Assembly (NCBI RefSeq): GCF_008015755.1
Contig: NZ_SSGF01000017.1
Location: 1-64,000 of the forward strand
Direction: 5' to 3'
Source of the DNA: Methylophilus sp.
GTDB lineage: Bacteria; Pseudomonadota; Gammaproteobacteria; Burkholderiales; Methylophilaceae
Length of the DNA stretch: 64,000 nt
Below the pieces are notes generated by a model that was not told the origin of the DNA, did no database searches, and worked only from the letters and a program-made list of their open reading frames with translations. The position numbers were made by a program, and so were the translations under genes. The stretch's first letter is position 1. Every line of letters starts with the position of its first letter. Shown in pieces: positions 9,200 through 19,803 of the stretch.

Positions 9200-10300
9200 T
9201 TATGCTGATGATTTTAATTGCGTGCTCTCGATGGGCAGCAATATATGGAAGATGGTTTTACCCGGCTGTGAGTCGCAATCTATCATGCCATGGTGCTGGG
9301 TAATAAATGTCTGCGCCAGCGCCAGCCCTAAGCCCGTGCCGCCTTCGCGGCCAGAAACCAGCGGGTAAAAAATACGTTCTTTGATGCCTGCTGGGATGCC
9401 GGGGCCATTATCAATAATTTCTAGATGGATCCCCACACGATAACGCTTTCTGGCCAGTGTAATCTGGCGTTCGGCGCGCGTGCGAAAGGTAATGCTGGCA
9501 TGTTCAGTCTGGCTTTGTTGCATGGCTTGCGCGGCGTTACGGGCAATATTGAGCACCGCCTGAATCAGTTTTTCGCGGTCACCAATCAGCTCGGGTAGGC
9601 TGGTATCGTAGTCGCGGATGACGCGAATATGATTGGGCGACTCTGCCAGCAGCAGGCTGCGTACACGTTCCAGTACCTCATGGATGTTGGTCGGTTCGTA
9701 TTTAGGCACGCGGTGCGGCGCCAGCAATCTATCCATCAAGCTGTGCAAACGGTCCGCTTCTTTAATGATGACCTGTGTGTATTCTTTCAGGCTGGCTTGC
9801 GGCAACTCGAACTCTAGCAATTGGGCGGCACCGCGTAAACCGCCTAGCGGATTGCGGATTTCATGCGCCAGGTTACGCAACAGCTCGGAGTTGGCTTGTT
9901 GCTGAATCAGCATGCGTTCTTCGCGCGCAATACGTAATTGCTGGTCCATTTGTACAAACTCCATGATCAGCATGTCTTCTGGCGTTTGATTGAAGGTGGC
10001 TGAAATCGGTGTCACGGTACAGGTTACCGCGGTGGTGTGCCCGCGTTGTGTGGTTAGCGTGAACTCGTGTTCTCTAAAAGGGCCTTGTGTTTGTATGGCA
10101 TTAGTCACCGCCATTTGGAGAATTTCGCAATTCACGAATACATCGTGAATGTGCAGGCCATGGATTTGGTTAGCACTAAACGCGAACAAAATCTCTGCAC
10201 TGGAGTTGGCATAAGTGACTTCCAGCTGATTATTGAGCAGAATCACTGCTGTCGCAATGTGCTCTAAACCGCTAAATCCGTTGGGAGATTTTTGAACCAT
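9200..10300 (-). CDS. ntrB: Nitrogen regulation sensor kinase NtrB (GlnL)
   Basis: Cytoplasmic histidine kinase/phosphatase that sets the phosphorylation state of NtrC in response to the PII protein. The 366 residues comprise an N-terminal PAS domain (about 10-120, VILLNNQLEVTYANSSAEILF), a dimerisation/phosphoacceptor helix with the H-box HEIRNPLGGLRGAAQLLE, an N-box NIARNAAQAM and the G boxes DNGPGIP and GGTGLGLALAQ. No membrane segments are present, as expected. It is upstream of ntrC in the same operon. glnA lies further upstream on the same strand but is separated by a DUF4124 gene and a terminator, so ntrBC probably has its own promoter within 10301-10409. Confidence 0.95.
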   Translation of the reverse strand: MVQKSPNGFSGLEHIATAVILLNNQLEVTYANSSAEILFAFSANQIHGLHIHDVFVNCEILQMAVTNAIQTQGPFREHEFTLTTQRGHTTAVTCTVTPISATFNQTPEDMLIMEFVQMDQQLRIAREERMLIQQQANSELLRNLAHEIRNPLGGLRGAAQLLEFELPQASLKEYTQVIIKEADRLHSLMDRLLAPHRVPKYEPTNIHEVLERVRSLLLAESPNHIRVIRDYDTSLPELIGDREKLIQAVLNIARNAAQAMQQSQTEHASITFRTRAERQITLARKRYRVGIHLEIIDNGPGIPAGIKERIFYPLVSGREGGTGLGLALAQTFITQHHGMIDCDSQPGKTIFHILLPIESTQLKSSA

Positions 10301-10409
10301 ATCCTAAATTTGTTAAAAAGAGTGAATCACGCCCTGTTTTAAAGCAAAAGCCAAGCCAATTCTAACTTAGTTATCAAAAATGGATTAAAGAATTCCCAAA
10401 ATGGTGCAT

Positions 10410-10901
10410 TTAGAGGTTGAGTTCTTTGTTGAGTAGCTCAATATTGCGCTCGTGCGCCTGAATTTCAGCTTCGATCAGATGTAGTTTTTCTTCGTATTTG
10501 GCGACGTTTCTAAACGTTTTTCCGTTGGCACCTCTATACACTTCTGGCGTATTTTGCGCTTCTTCATAGAGTTGTTTGGCGTTCTCAAGTGCTTGTTTTT
10601 CTTGTGCTAATTCATTCATCAGCAGTTCGCGGCGTTTTTGGTCGCGTTGATTTTGTGTCTGATTGTCGACCTTGGGGAAATTGGCCGGAGAGGGTGTTTT
10701 GGCACTAGACTTTTTTTCGCGGACGGCGGGAGGTGGTTCTGCGGTTTTCGGCCCGCTGATGACCAATTCAGCTTTACTGTGGCCCTCTGGCTTGATGTTG
10801 GTGTATGTTGTCACGCCATTGCTGTCGGTATATTTGTATATATCGGCCAGGCTGTTGTTGCATACCAGAGCAAACGCAAAAATGTAAAAAAGTCTTTTCA
10901 T
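10410..10901 (-). CDS. DUF4124 domain-containing exported protein
   Basis: A 163-residue protein with a Sec signal peptide (MKRLFYIFAFALVCNNSLA), followed at once by the DUF4124 motif (DIYKYTDSNGVTTYTNIKPEGH). Proteins of this domain are common in beta- and gammaproteobacteria, and their role is unknown. After a Pro-rich linker, residues about 85-155 form a Glu/Lys/Gln-rich coiled coil (RRELLMNELAQEKQALENAKQLYEEA). The position between glnA and ntrBC on the same strand is typical for several betaproteobacteria, but no functional link is shown. Confidence 0.85.
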   Translation of the reverse strand: MKRLFYIFAFALVCNNSLADIYKYTDSNGVTTYTNIKPEGHSKAELVISGPKTAEPPPAVREKKSSAKTPSPANFPKVDNQTQNQRDQKRRELLMNELAQEKQALENAKQLYEEAQNTPEVYRGANGKTFRNVAKYEEKLHLIEAEIQAHERNIELLNKELNL

Positions 10902-10977
10902 GGCAATAGTTTAGAGTAGATTGTTGAGGTTATCAACGTGTGTTTGCGGCAAAAGGTTGACCATGTCAAACGCCCAT

Positions 10978-11010
10978 AAAAAAACAGGGCAGCCTAAGCC
11001 GCCCTGTTTT
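10978..11010 (-). terminator. Rho-independent terminator of glnA
   Basis: Read on the minus strand, AAAACAGGGCGGC and the complementary GCTGCCCTGTTTTTTT form a GC-rich hairpin with a T run, starting 18 bases after the glnA stop codon. Confidence 0.9.
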
Positions 11011-11027
11011 AGTGCATCCTCTTGCGA

Positions 11028-12437
11028 TTAGCAGGAGTAGTACAAACCAAACTCAACTGGGTGTGGTGTTTGACGCAATTTGGTGACTTCTTCCATTTTC
11101 AATGCAATGTAAGCATCAATCCAGTCGTCAGTGAATACACCACCGCGTGTCAGGAACTCACGGTCTTTGTCCAGATACTCAAGCGCTTGCTCCAGTGAAG
11201 AACACACAGTTGGGATCAATGCATCTTCTTCTGGTGGCAGATGGTACAAGTCTTTAGTCGCTGGTTCACCTGGGTGAATCTTGTTCTGAACGCCGTCCAG
11301 GCCAGCCATCAGCAAAGCTGAGAAAGCCAGGTAAGGGTTGGCAATCGGATCTGGGAAACGCGCTTCAACACGGCGTGCTTTGTCTGAATGCACGAATGGA
11401 ATACGGATCGCAGCAGAACGGTTTTTAGCTGAGTAAGCCAGTTTTACTGGTGCTTCGTAATGTGGCACCAGGCGTTTGTATGAGTTAGTGCCTGGGTTGG
11501 TGATCGCGTTCAATGCGCGAGCATGCTTGATGATACCGCCGATGTAATACAGGGCGAAATCGCTCAAACCAGCGTAGCCGTTACCTGCAAACAGGTTTTT
11601 GCCATCTTTCCATACGGATTGGTGTACGTGCATACCAGAACCGTTATCGCCAAACATTGGTTTAGGCATAAAGGTTGCAGTTTTGCCGTAAGCATGCGCA
11701 GTGTTAGTGACCACGTATTTCAGGATTTGTGTCCAGTCAGCACGTTGTACCAAGGTGGCAAATTTAGTGCCGATTTCACATTGACCAGCAGTCGCCACTT
11801 CGTGGTGGTGCACTTCAACAGGCACGCCCAGCTCTTCCAGTGTCATCACCATGGCAGAGCGGATGTCGTGCAATGAGTCGACTGGTGGCACTGGGAAGTA
11901 GCCGCCTTTTACGCCTGGTCGGTGGCCTGTGTTGCCGCCTTCGAATTTTTCACCTGATGACCAGGCTGCTTCTTCGGAATTGATTTTAACGAAGCTACCA
12001 CCCATGGTGGCATCCCACTGTACGCTGTCAAAAATGAAGAACTCTGGCTCAGGGCCAAAGTAGGCAGTGTCGCCCAGGCCGCTGGATTTTAGGTAGGCTT
12101 CTGCGCGTTTTGCCAGTGAGCGTGGGTCACGGTCATAGCCTTTACCATCTGTAGGATCAACCACATCACAGGTCAATACTAATGTTGGCTCGTCAAAAAA
12201 CGGGTCAATGTATGCGGTGCTTGCATCAGGCATCAGTTGCATGTCAGACGCTTGAATGCCTTTCCATCCTGCGATAGATGAGCCGTCAAACGCATGGCCT
12301 TCAGTAAATTTATCTTCGTCGAAGTGAGACACTGGCACAGTCACGTGCTGCTCTTTACCTCTGGTGTCGGTAAAACGGAAATCAACAAATTTGATGTCGT
12401 TTTCCGCAACCAATTTCATTACATTAGCAACAGACAT
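11028..12437 (-). CDS. glnA: Glutamine synthetase type I (GlnA)
   Basis: Makes glutamine from glutamate, ammonia and ATP, the main ammonia-assimilating step. It acts as a dodecamer in the cytoplasm. I place the start at the ATG at 12437 ([22 protein letters not shown]), which has GAGGAGAAT just upstream and gives 469 residues, the standard length. The track's upstream extension lacks homology. Seen motifs: [11 protein letters not shown], the metal-binding GPEPEFF segment, the ATP-binding [16 protein letters not shown], and the adenylylation-site region [10 protein letters not shown], whose Tyr implies control by GlnE. The upstream region contains a sigma-54 promoter and two NtrC sites. Confidence 0.97.
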   Translation of the reverse strand: MSVANVMKLVAENDIKFVDFRFTDTRGKEQHVTVPVSHFDEDKFTEGHAFDGSSIAGWKGIQASDMQLMPDASTAYIDPFFDEPTLVLTCDVVDPTDGKGYDRDPRSLAKRAEAYLKSSGLGDTAYFGPEPEFFIFDSVQWDATMGGSFVKINSEEAAWSSGEKFEGGNTGHRPGVKGGYFPVPPVDSLHDIRSAMVMTLEELGVPVEVHHHEVATAGQCEIGTKFATLVQRADWTQILKYVVTNTAHAYGKTATFMPKPMFGDNGSGMHVHQSVWKDGKNLFAGNGYAGLSDFALYYIGGIIKHARALNAITNPGTNSYKRLVPHYEAPVKLAYSAKNRSAAIRIPFVHSDKARRVEARFPDPIANPYLAFSALLMAGLDGVQNKIHPGEPATKDLYHLPPEEDALIPTVCSSLEQALEYLDKDREFLTRGGVFTDDWIDAYIALKMEEVTKLRQTPHPVEFGLYYSC

Positions 12438-12598
12438 TACATTCTCCTCAATGATCAAGCTCAAACAGTGATTCAAGTTACGCACGTCAAAAAGGGACAT
12501 GTTGCGGATGTCCCAGAACGTACGCAAGGTAAAAAAACAATAGGTTGTTTGAATTCAGCGCAATGACTGAATCCATTAAAACTCAATGTGTAATATTA

Positions 12599-12613
12599 GC
12601 AGGAAGCATGCCA
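12599..12613 (-). promoter_or_regulatory. Sigma-54 (-24/-12) promoter of glnA
   Basis: On the minus strand the sequence TGGCATGCTTCCTGC keeps the invariant GG and GC dinucleotides at the required 12-base register and matches the consensus TGGCACGNNNNTTGC at most other positions. Transcription would begin near 12587, about 150 bases before the glnA start. Confidence 0.7.
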
Positions 12614-12674
12614 CCCCAAAATAACCATTTTGCATCCTTTTGGCGTATCTAGCATAAAATCATCATATCCACAT

Positions 12675-12689
12675 GCACCTTTAATGTGC
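12675..12689. promoter_or_regulatory. NtrC binding site (glnA-proximal)
   Basis: GCACCTTTAATGTGC is a GCAC-N7-GTGC palindrome matching the NtrC consensus. It lies about 70 bases upstream of the -24/-12 element. Confidence 0.7.
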
Positions 12690-12704
12690 GATGCAACAAA
12701 TTAA

Positions 12705-12719
12705 GCACCAATATGGTGC
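12705..12719. promoter_or_regulatory. NtrC binding site (glnA-distal)
   Basis: GCACCAATATGGTGC is a perfect palindrome of the NtrC type (GCACCA/TGGTGC). Its centre is 30 bases, about three helical turns, from the first site, so two NtrC dimers would sit on the same DNA face. This is the classical enhancer arrangement of glnA. Confidence 0.8.
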
Positions 12720-12791
12720 ATAGTGATTTTGCATGGCTTTCGCAGGTATACTCGCCGTTTTAGAAGTGTTGATTAAGAATGAAGGTGTGAT

Positions 12792-13241
12792 TTGGAAAGC
12801 GTAGAGAATATCTTAACCCAGGCACGGGCTCGCGCCTCACAAACCGGCTTGTCATATGCAGGTGCCGTGACGCCACAAGAGGCTTATGCGGTGATTAGCC
12901 AGGATAGCAGCGCGGTGTTGGTCGATGTGCGTTCGCGCGCCGAGCTGGAGCTGGTCGGCCGCGTGCCAGTCGCGACACATGTGGAATGGGCATTTTATCC
13001 AGGCATGGTGGCAAACGCCGATTTTGCGGCGCAATTGCAGGCGCAAGTGGACAAATCCCGCACGGTGATTTTTATGTGCCGCACTGGCGGGCGTAGCCAT
13101 AATGCAGCCTTGCTGGCGCAGCAATTAGGCTACAGCCATGCTTATAACATGGTGGAAGGGTTTGAAGGCGAGGCCAATGCGCTTAAGCAACGAACCCTGA
13201 TGAATGGCTGGAAACATGCCGGATTGCCCTGGACTAACTAA
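12792..13241 (+). CDS. Rhodanese-like sulfurtransferase
   Basis: A single-domain rhodanese of 149 residues. The active-site loop MCRTGGRSHNAA carries the catalytic Cys96 that would bear the persulfide sulfur. LVDVRSRAEL is the conserved CH2A-like motif. No signal peptide is seen, so it is cytoplasmic. The start appears to be TTG at 12792: GTG codons upstream run into stop codons or lie out of frame, and GAAGG precedes the TTG at good distance. It begins only about 70 bases after the distal NtrC site and reads away from glnA. aroE and mtgA follow closely and may share transcription. The physiological acceptor is unknown. Confidence 0.88.
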   Translation: MESVENILTQARARASQTGLSYAGAVTPQEAYAVISQDSSAVLVDVRSRAELELVGRVPVATHVEWAFYPGMVANADFAAQLQAQVDKSRTVIFMCRTGGRSHNAALLAQQLGYSHAYNMVEGFEGEANALKQRTLMNGWKHAGLPWTN

Positions 13242-13271
13242 GTATTGAAATGAGTGGAAGCACCGCCGCGT

Positions 13272-14096
13272 ATGACCGTTGAAAAGTATGCCGTGATTGG
13301 TCATCCAATCGAACACAGTAAATCGCCACTCATCCATCAGGCCTTTGCACAGCAATTCAATCAATCCATCGTTTACGACAAAGTGCTGGCACCGCTGGAT
13401 GGCTTTGCTGCAACGCTTACACGTTTGCGCGCCGAGGGGTATGTGGGTGCGAATGTGACGGTGCCATTCAAGTTTGAGGCATTTGATGCTTGCCACGAGT
13501 TGTCTGCGCGCGCGCAAGCCGCAGGCGCGGTGAATACCCTTAGCTTCAAAGCGGCACAGTTGCTTGGTGACAATACCGACGGCTGTGGCCTGGTCAATGA
13601 TATTCTCAAGCATCAACAGACCTCGTTGGCAGGCAAAAAAATCCTGTTGCTCGGTGCGGGCGGTGCGGCACAAGGGGTGATGTTGCCCTTGCTTGAGCAG
13701 CAACCTTTACAACTGACCGTCGCCAATCGTAGCCTCGATAAAGCGCAGGTCATGGCAGGCAGATTTGCCGCACAGGCGGCAAGTAAACAGGTTGTCTTGC
13801 AGGTGCAGACGTTTGCGGATTTAGCGCAGGGCTATGACGTGGTGATTAATGCCACTTCGGCCGGGTTGACTGAGAGTGCCTTGCAAATGCCAGCGCTGGT
13901 CTTCCAGCAAAACACGTTGGCCTATGACATGATGTATGGCCGCGACACGCCATTTATGCAGCAGGCGCGTGCTGCGGGTGCGCGCGTGGCAGATGGCCTG
14001 GGCATGCTGGTAGAGCAAGCCGCTGAGGCATTTTATCTGTGGCATGGTGTGCGCCCCGACACCGCGCCTGTCATCCAGTCTTTCCGCCAGCCCTAG
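13272..14096 (+). CDS. aroE: Shikimate dehydrogenase (NADP+)
   Basis: Reduces 3-dehydroshikimate to shikimate with NADPH in aromatic amino acid biosynthesis. Starting at the ATG at 13272 gives 274 residues with the usual N-terminus (MTVEKYAVIGHPIEHSKSP). The track's GTG at 13254 adds six residues with no family support, but it cannot be excluded because neither start has a strong Shine-Dalgarno sequence. The substrate-binding HSKSPLIH and GANVTVPFK (catalytic Lys), the NADP-binding GAGGAAQGV and the downstream ANRSLDKA specificity loop are all visible. It lies between the rhodanese and mtgA genes with short gaps. Confidence 0.95.
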   Translation: MTVEKYAVIGHPIEHSKSPLIHQAFAQQFNQSIVYDKVLAPLDGFAATLTRLRAEGYVGANVTVPFKFEAFDACHELSARAQAAGAVNTLSFKAAQLLGDNTDGCGLVNDILKHQQTSLAGKKILLLGAGGAAQGVMLPLLEQQPLQLTVANRSLDKAQVMAGRFAAQAASKQVVLQVQTFADLAQGYDVVINATSAGLTESALQMPALVFQQNTLAYDMMYGRDTPFMQQARAAGARVADGLGMLVEQAAEAFYLWHGVRPDTAPVIQSFRQP

Positions 14097-14106
14097 TTTT
14101 TTTGCC

Positions 14107-14793
14107 ATGAAACAAGCCATTAAACTGTTTTTTGGCCTCTTGCTACTGTGGGTGTGCCTGTATCAGGTGTGGGTGCTAATACACATTTTATGGTGGGTTG
14201 AGCATAACCCTGATTCAACCGCCTTTATGGCGGCGCGCCTCGAGATCATGCAGGAGAGTCACCCTGATGCAAAGTTGCAGCAGCAGTGGGTGCCATATGC
14301 CAAGATCAGCAGCCACTTAAAGCATGCCGTGATTGCGGCCGAAGACAGCAAGTTTGTCGATCACGAAGGGTTTGACTGGGTGGGCATAGAAACCGCATTC
14401 GAGAAGAATCTGAAAAAAGGCAAAATTGTGGCAGGTGGCTCGACCATTAGCCAGCAATTAGCCAAGAATCTTTTTTTATCCGGGCATCGAACACCGTGGC
14501 GCAAAGCGCAAGAGGCAGTCATCACCTTTATGCTGGAAAAACTACTCAGCAAGCGTCGTATTCTGGAGATTTACCTGAATGTGATTGAGTGGGGCGATGG
14601 CGTATTTGGTGCCGAAGCCGCGGCTCGCCACTATTTTCATGGCAGTGCCAAGTCACTCGGCCCGGCGCAGGCTGCCAGGCTAGCGGCCATGATCCCTAAT
14701 CCGCGCTTTTATGATGTGCATCGCAGTACGCGCTATCTGAGTCGCCATGCGGGCACCATACAGGCGCGCATGCGATTGGTGAAAATACCCTGA
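14107..14793 (+). CDS. mtgA: Monofunctional peptidoglycan glycosyltransferase MtgA
   Basis: Polymerises glycan strands from lipid II (family GT51) without a transpeptidase domain. The ATG at 14107 gives 228 residues with a single N-terminal membrane anchor (LFFGLLLLWVCLYQVWVLI), normal for the family. The catalytic Glu region AAEDSKFVDHEGFDW and the conserved GGSTISQQLAKNLFL and RRILEIYLNVIEWGDG motifs are complete. The ORF-track start at 14044 lies inside aroE and is rejected. The gene follows aroE after 10 bases, a common betaproteobacterial arrangement. Confidence 0.94.
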   Translation: MKQAIKLFFGLLLLWVCLYQVWVLIHILWWVEHNPDSTAFMAARLEIMQESHPDAKLQQQWVPYAKISSHLKHAVIAAEDSKFVDHEGFDWVGIETAFEKNLKKGKIVAGGSTISQQLAKNLFLSGHRTPWRKAQEAVITFMLEKLLSKRRILEIYLNVIEWGDGVFGAEAAARHYFHGSAKSLGPAQAARLAAMIPNPRFYDVHRSTRYLSRHAGTIQARMRLVKIP

Positions 14794-14830
14794 TTTTAAC
14801 GGTTTGTTTCAGCGATCAAACCCTCACGCC

Positions 14831-14868
14831 GCCACATACAATGTTTTATATAAATATATGTATGTGGC
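14831..14868. repeat. Inverted repeat between mtgA and uvrA
   Basis: GCCACATACA and TGTATGTGGC form a perfect 10-bp stem around an 18-base AT-only loop, between two convergent genes. It could act as a weak bidirectional terminator, although there is no long T run. Confidence 0.4.
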
Positions 14869-14955
14869 TTTACCACATCCGTATGCGATGCAGCCACATT
14901 AAAAATCACTGATTAGCAATGAGGGCGCATCTTGGGGACAGGTTGCATGTTGACC

Positions 14956-17790
14956 TTAGCCCTTGACAGCGAGATGTTCTAATAAGGGTGTGAGGTAACG
15001 GCCAGTATAACTGGCCGTATTTTTTGCCAGTTCCTCAGGCGCACCTACGCCGACCACCAAACCACCGCCATCACCACCCTCGGGGCCCATGTCGATCAGC
15101 CAGTCTGCGGTTTTAATTACATCTAGATTGTGTTCGATAATCACCACCGTATTACCTGAGTCACGGAGTCTGTGAATCACATCCAGCAATAATTGAATAT
15201 CGGCAAAGTGCAAGCCGGTAGTCGGTTCGTCCAGAATATACAGTGTGCGGCCGGTATCACGTTTGCTGAGTTCGAGTGACAGCTTGACGCGTTGCGCCTC
15301 ACCACCAGACAGTGTGGTGGCGGATTGCCCCAAGGTAATGTAGCCTAGGCCCACATCGAGCAAGGTTTTCAGTTTGCGCTCGATGACGGGTTGCGCACTA
15401 AAAAACTGATGTGCTTGCTCTACGGTCATGGCCAGCACCTGGTGAATATTTTTGCCTTTAAACTGGATCTCTAATGTTTCGCGGTTATAACGCTGGCCTT
15501 TGCACACATCACAAGGCACATACACGTCAGGCAAAAAGTGCATTTCAACGCGTAGCACGCCGTCACCCTGGCAAGCCTCGCAACGGCCACCCTTAACGTT
15601 AAATGAGTAGCGGCCAGGGCCGTAACCACGGGCGCGGCTTTCGGGCACGCTGGCGAATAAATCGCGAATAGGGGTGAACAAGCCAGTATACGTCGCCGGG
15701 TTAGAGCGCGGGGTGCGGCCAATCGGGCTTTGGTCGACGTCGACCACCTTATCAAAAAACTCCAGGCCATCAATGCTGCCATGCGGCGCCGCTTCAGTGC
15801 TGCTGCCATACAAATGGGTGGCAACCACGCGGTAAAGCGTATCGTTAATCAGCGTCGATTTGCCGCTACCAGAGACGCCGGTGACGCAGGTGAGCAGGCC
15901 GACCGGGATTTCGATGCTGACATTTTTCAGGTTATTGCCGGTGGCATTGTTGAGTTTGATCCAACGCGCTGGATCAGGCCGCGTACGCGGCAATTTAAAG
16001 GTGATCTGTTTTTTACCACTGATATATTGCCCGGTCAGTGAGTTAGGGTCGGCTTCGATTTCTGCAGGCGTGCCAAAAGAAACAATATTGCCGCCATGCT
16101 CGCCAGCCCCTGGGCCAATGTCGACCACAAAATCAGCCAGTTGAATTGCATCCTGGTCATGCTCGACCACAATGACGCTATTGCCAATATCGCGCAGACG
16201 TTTCAGGGTCTCCAGCAAACGGTCGTTATCGCGTTGGTGCAAACCAATTGAAGGCTCATCCAGCACGTACATCACGCCCGTCAGGCCGCTACCGATTTGT
16301 GACGCCAGGCGGATACGCTGCGCTTCACCGCCAGACAGGGTTTCGGCTGAGCGTGATAATGACAAGTAATCCAGCCCCACATTGGTCAAAAACTTGAGGC
16401 GGTTTTCAATCTCTTTGACGATTTTGTCAGCAATGGCCAGCTTTTGGCCGCTGAGTTGCAGCGTTTCAAAAAAGTGCAGCGCCTGTTTTAGTGGTACTTC
16501 ACAAATCTGGTGGATATTACGATCGCCCACTTTGACGTGGCGCGCTTCTTTACGCAAACGTGTGCCCGCGCAATCGGGGCAACTGGTCGCATTGATATAT
16601 TTGGCCAACTCGTCGCGCACCGCCGTCGAGTCACTCTCGCGGTAACGACGCTGCAGATTGTTGATAATGCCTTCAAACGTATGTGACTTGCTGAAAAACG
16701 TGCCACGCTCATTGAGGTATTTAAACGTGATTTGTTCGCGGCCAGAGCCAAACAGCAAAATTTGCTGGGTTTCTTCTGGCAGGCTTTCAAAAGGTGCTTC
16801 GAGGTCAAAACTATAATGCTGGCTCAGGCTGGCCAGCATCTGAAAATAAAACTGGTTGCGTTTGTCCCAGCCTTTAATGGCGCCGCTCGCCAGTGACAAA
16901 TGCGGAAAAGCCACCACGCGTTTTGGGTCAAAAAACGTGACCTGGCCCAGGCCATCACATTTAGGGCAGGCGCCCATCGGGTTGTTAAAACTGAATAAGC
17001 GCGGCTCGAGCTCCACCAGTGAGTAATCACACACCGGGCAAGAAAACTTAGCCGAAAAGAGATGCTCTTTGTCAGTGTCCATTTCGAGGGCAATCGCCTT
17101 GCCATCGGCTAGGCGCAGTGCCGTTTCAAAGGACTCAGCAATACGCTGCTTCATGTCTTCGCGCACTTTGAGGCGGTCTACCACCACATCCACGCTGTGC
17201 TTGGTGGTTTTGGCGAGTTGCGGCAGGCTGTCCATTTCGTAGATCTTGCCGTCAATGCGCAAACGCACAAAGCCTTGGGCTTTCAGCGTATCAAATAAAT
17301 CTAGCTGTTCGCCTTTGCGGTTAGAGACCACCGGCGCCAGAATCATCAGCTTGGTGTCTTCTGGCAATTTGAGAATGCTGTCTACCATCTGGCTGACGGT
17401 TTGCGCTTCAAGCTTGATGCCATGATCCGGGCACTCCGGGTCACCGGCGCGCGCGTACAGCAAACGCAAATAGTCGTGAATTTCAGTCACGGTGCCCACG
17501 GTTGAGCGAGGGTTGTGCGAGGTAGATTTTTGTTCGATGGAAATCGCTGGCGACAAGCCTTCGATCAGGTCGACATCCGGTTTGTCCATACGCGCCAAAA
17601 ACTGGCGGGCATAGGCCGATAAACTTTCGACATAGCGGCGCTGTCCTTCTGCATAGAGCGTATCAAAGGCCAGTGAAGATTTTCCAGAGCCGGAGAGGCC
17701 AGTCACCACAACCAGTTGGTTGCGTGGAATATCCAGATTGATGTTCTTCAGATTATGGGTGCGCGCCCCGCGAATTTTGATAAATTCCAT
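14956..17790 (-). CDS. uvrA: Excinuclease ABC subunit A (UvrA)
   Basis: Damage-recognition ATPase of nucleotide excision repair. It forms a dimer and loads UvrB. The ATG at 17790 gives 944 residues ([17 protein letters not shown]), equal to the family norm. The extra 14 residues in the track are not conserved. Two ABC modules are present: Walker [13 protein letters not shown] near the N-terminus and [12 protein letters not shown] in the second half, each with an [10 protein letters not shown] signature. Zinc-finger cysteines occur in [13 protein letters not shown]...CPKCDG and CEACQGDG...CDVCKG. It is divergent from the downstream MFS gene, and the 77-base gap must contain both promoters. Confidence 0.97.
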   Translation of the reverse strand: MEFIKIRGARTHNLKNINLDIPRNQLVVVTGLSGSGKSSLAFDTLYAEGQRRYVESLSAYARQFLARMDKPDVDLIEGLSPAISIEQKSTSHNPRSTVGTVTEIHDYLRLLYARAGDPECPDHGIKLEAQTVSQMVDSILKLPEDTKLMILAPVVSNRKGEQLDLFDTLKAQGFVRLRIDGKIYEMDSLPQLAKTTKHSVDVVVDRLKVREDMKQRIAESFETALRLADGKAIALEMDTDKEHLFSAKFSCPVCDYSLVELEPRLFSFNNPMGACPKCDGLGQVTFFDPKRVVAFPHLSLASGAIKGWDKRNQFYFQMLASLSQHYSFDLEAPFESLPEETQQILLFGSGREQITFKYLNERGTFFSKSHTFEGIINNLQRRYRESDSTAVRDELAKYINATSCPDCAGTRLRKEARHVKVGDRNIHQICEVPLKQALHFFETLQLSGQKLAIADKIVKEIENRLKFLTNVGLDYLSLSRSAETLSGGEAQRIRLASQIGSGLTGVMYVLDEPSIGLHQRDNDRLLETLKRLRDIGNSVIVVEHDQDAIQLADFVVDIGPGAGEHGGNIVSFGTPAEIEADPNSLTGQYISGKKQITFKLPRTRPDPARWIKLNNATGNNLKNVSIEIPVGLLTCVTGVSGSGKSTLINDTLYRVVATHLYGSSTEAAPHGSIDGLEFFDKVVDVDQSPIGRTPRSNPATYTGLFTPIRDLFASVPESRARGYGPGRYSFNVKGGRCEACQGDGVLRVEMHFLPDVYVPCDVCKGQRYNRETLEIQFKGKNIHQVLAMTVEQAHQFFSAQPVIERKLKTLLDVGLGYITLGQSATTLSGGEAQRVKLSLELSKRDTGRTLYILDEPTTGLHFADIQLLLDVIHRLRDSGNTVVIIEHNLDVIKTADWLIDMGPEGGDGGGLVVGVGAPEELAKNTASYTGRYLTPLLEHLAVKG

Positions 17791-17867
17791 GATACTTTCA
17801 CGAACAGACAGCCAACCTGATAATATACGCAATTATTCAAAATTAAGCCAAGATTTCTTACAGATTC

Positions 17868-19259
17868 ATGCAGTTCTCCGAAAAAATGACCCAAATAGAA
17901 ACACGTGCCACGGCGGCGCTGGCGTCTATCTATGGGCTGCGTATGCTGGGCATGTTTTTAATCCTGCCTATTTTTGCGATTTATGCTGAAACCCTGCAGG
18001 GCGGTGACAACCACGCCTTGATTGGTCTGGCACTGGGTGCCTACGGTTTTATGCAGGTGATTTTCCAGCTGCCGTTTGGCATGGCCTCAGACCGGTTTGG
18101 CCGCAAAAAACTGATTTACCTTGGCTTGATCATGTTTGCCGTGGGCAGTGTGTTTGCCGCCACCGCGCAGGATATCTATATGGTAATTGTCGGCCGTGCG
18201 ATTCAGGGTGCCGGTGCGATTTCTGCCGTGGTCACCGCACTGGTGGCTGATTCTACGCGTGAAGAGCACCGCACGCAGGCGATGGCCATGATAGGCGCCA
18301 CCATCGGCGTGACATTCGCCGTGTCGTTGGTGGCAGGGCCGATTTTAAACCAGTGGATAGGCGTCTCGGGCATTTTCTGGCTGACGGCGGTGTTATCAAT
18401 TGTGGCGATTGCGGTGGTGAAATTTGCCGTGCCCGAGCCATTGCATGCGCACTTTCACTCCGACGCGCAGGCGGCGCCGGCCAAAATACGTGAAGTGTTG
18501 CGCGACACCCAGTTATTGCGCCTGAACTTTGGTACGTTTTGCCTGCATGGCGCGCAAATGGCCATGTTTATGGTGGTGCCGTTTGCCATTAAACACAGCA
18601 CCGGCATGAATGAAAACGCACACTGGAAGATTTACCTGCCAGTGCTGGTATTGTCGTTTATTCTCATGGTGCCTGCCATTATTTACGCCGAGAAAAAGGC
18701 TAAATTAAAACCCGTCTTTATCAGTGCTGTCGGCTTGATGCTGTTGACGCAAATTGCTTTCATGTTCAGCCTGAACAGCCTGTGGGGCATTGTCGCCACT
18801 TTGTTTTCTTACTTTGTCGCATTTAATGTGCTTGAAGCCTCTTTACCGTCACTGATCTCAAAAATGGCGCCTGCCGCCGCCAAAGGCACGGCCATGGGTA
18901 TCCACAATACCGCGCAATCATTTGGCATGTTTTTAGGCGCCGCGCTCGGTGGCTGGTTATCGCACAGCTATGGTAGTGCGACGGTATTTGTGTTCTGCGC
19001 TACCTTGATGGTGATCTGGTTTGGCCTGGCCATGGGCATGCAAGCACCGCCCAGTGTCAAAACCAAAATGTTCCATATACAAGGGTATAATGACGAGCAG
19101 GCCGCTCAGCTGGTGCAAGATATTCGCGCCATGGAAGGTGTGTATGAAGTGGTCGCCATTCCTTCCGAAACCATGCTCATGGTAAAGTTGGAAAATCAGC
19201 GCAGCAAAGCATTTCAGGCGGCATTGTCGCAAGCAATTATGAATCGAATAGGGGAGTAG
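17868..19259 (+). CDS. MFS transporter, YajR-like
   Basis: A 463-residue inner-membrane transporter with twelve predicted helices and the MFS motif A between helices 2 and 3 ([16 protein letters not shown]). After the last helix (about residue 385) there is a soluble C-terminal domain of roughly 70 residues ([29 protein letters not shown]), which resembles the ferredoxin-like YAM domain of Escherichia coli YajR. The substrate is not known. The ATG at 17868 is adopted. A second ATG at 17886 ([20 protein letters not shown]) fits family alignments equally well. The gene order uvrA (divergent)-MFS-ssb recurs in many betaproteobacteria. It ends 7 bases before ssb, so the two may be cotranscribed. 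Confidence 0.85.
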   Translation: MQFSEKMTQIETRATAALASIYGLRMLGMFLILPIFAIYAETLQGGDNHALIGLALGAYGFMQVIFQLPFGMASDRFGRKKLIYLGLIMFAVGSVFAATAQDIYMVIVGRAIQGAGAISAVVTALVADSTREEHRTQAMAMIGATIGVTFAVSLVAGPILNQWIGVSGIFWLTAVLSIVAIAVVKFAVPEPLHAHFHSDAQAAPAKIREVLRDTQLLRLNFGTFCLHGAQMAMFMVVPFAIKHSTGMNENAHWKIYLPVLVLSFILMVPAIIYAEKKAKLKPVFISAVGLMLLTQIAFMFSLNSLWGIVATLFSYFVAFNVLEASLPSLISKMAPAAAKGTAMGIHNTAQSFGMFLGAALGGWLSHSYGSATVFVFCATLMVIWFGLAMGMQAPPSVKTKMFHIQGYNDEQAAQLVQDIRAMEGVYEVVAIPSETMLMVKLENQRSKAFQAALSQAIMNRIGE

Positions 19260-19266
19260 TGACACC

Positions 19267-19803
19267 ATGGCATCAGTCAATAAAGTGATTTTGATGGGCA
19301 ATCTGGGACGTGACCCGGAAGTGCGCTATATGCCAAACGGTGAGGCAGTCGCAAACTTCAGTATTGCCACCACCGAAAACTGGAAAGACAAATCCGGCGC
19401 ACGCCAGGAAAAAACCGAATGGCACAACATTGTCATGTATCGTCGCTTGGCCGAAATCGCTGGCGAATACCTGAAAAAAGGTCGCCCGGTATACATTGAA
19501 GGTCGTTTGCAAACCCGCAAATGGGAAAAAGACGGCGTGACCCGTTATAGCACCGAGATCGTGGCGGACCAGATGCAAATGCTCGGCACCGGCCGTGAAG
19601 GTGGTAGTGCCCCTTATGAAGGCGGCGAGATGGACCAAGGCGGTGGCATGGACGATTACAACCAGGCGCCACCACGCCAGCAACCTGCTGCCATGGGCGG
19701 CGGTAACAATGCCGGTGGTGGCAACCGCAACGCCTTCCAGCCCGCGCCAGCGAGCAAGCCCGCAGGCAACTTTGATGATTTTGATGACGATATTCCATTT
19801 TAG
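19267..19803 (+). CDS. ssb: Single-stranded DNA-binding protein SSB
   Basis: Coats single-stranded DNA as a tetramer in replication and repair. The 178 residues consist of an OB fold (about 1-110; [35 protein letters not shown]), a Gly/Gln/Asn/Pro-rich flexible linker, and the acidic tip DDFDDDIPF that binds partner proteins. Length and motifs are standard. The last codons and the following terminator are duplicated imperfectly at 22.3 kb, which marks this 3' end as the insertion point of the accessory island. The island insertion leaves the coding sequence intact. Confidence 0.97.
   Translation: MASVNKVILMGNLGRDPEVRYMPNGEAVANFSIATTENWKDKSGARQEKTEWHNIVMYRRLAEIAGEYLKKGRPVYIEGRLQTRKWEKDGVTRYSTEIVADQMQMLGTGREGGSAPYEGGEMDQGGGMDDYNQAPPRQQPAAMGGGNNAGGGNRNAFQPAPASKPAGNFDDFDDDIPF

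Noticed and set aside
13125-13703. 192-residue minus-strand ORF
   Set aside because: Antisense to the rhodanese and aroE genes, which have clear motifs; no domain in this frame.
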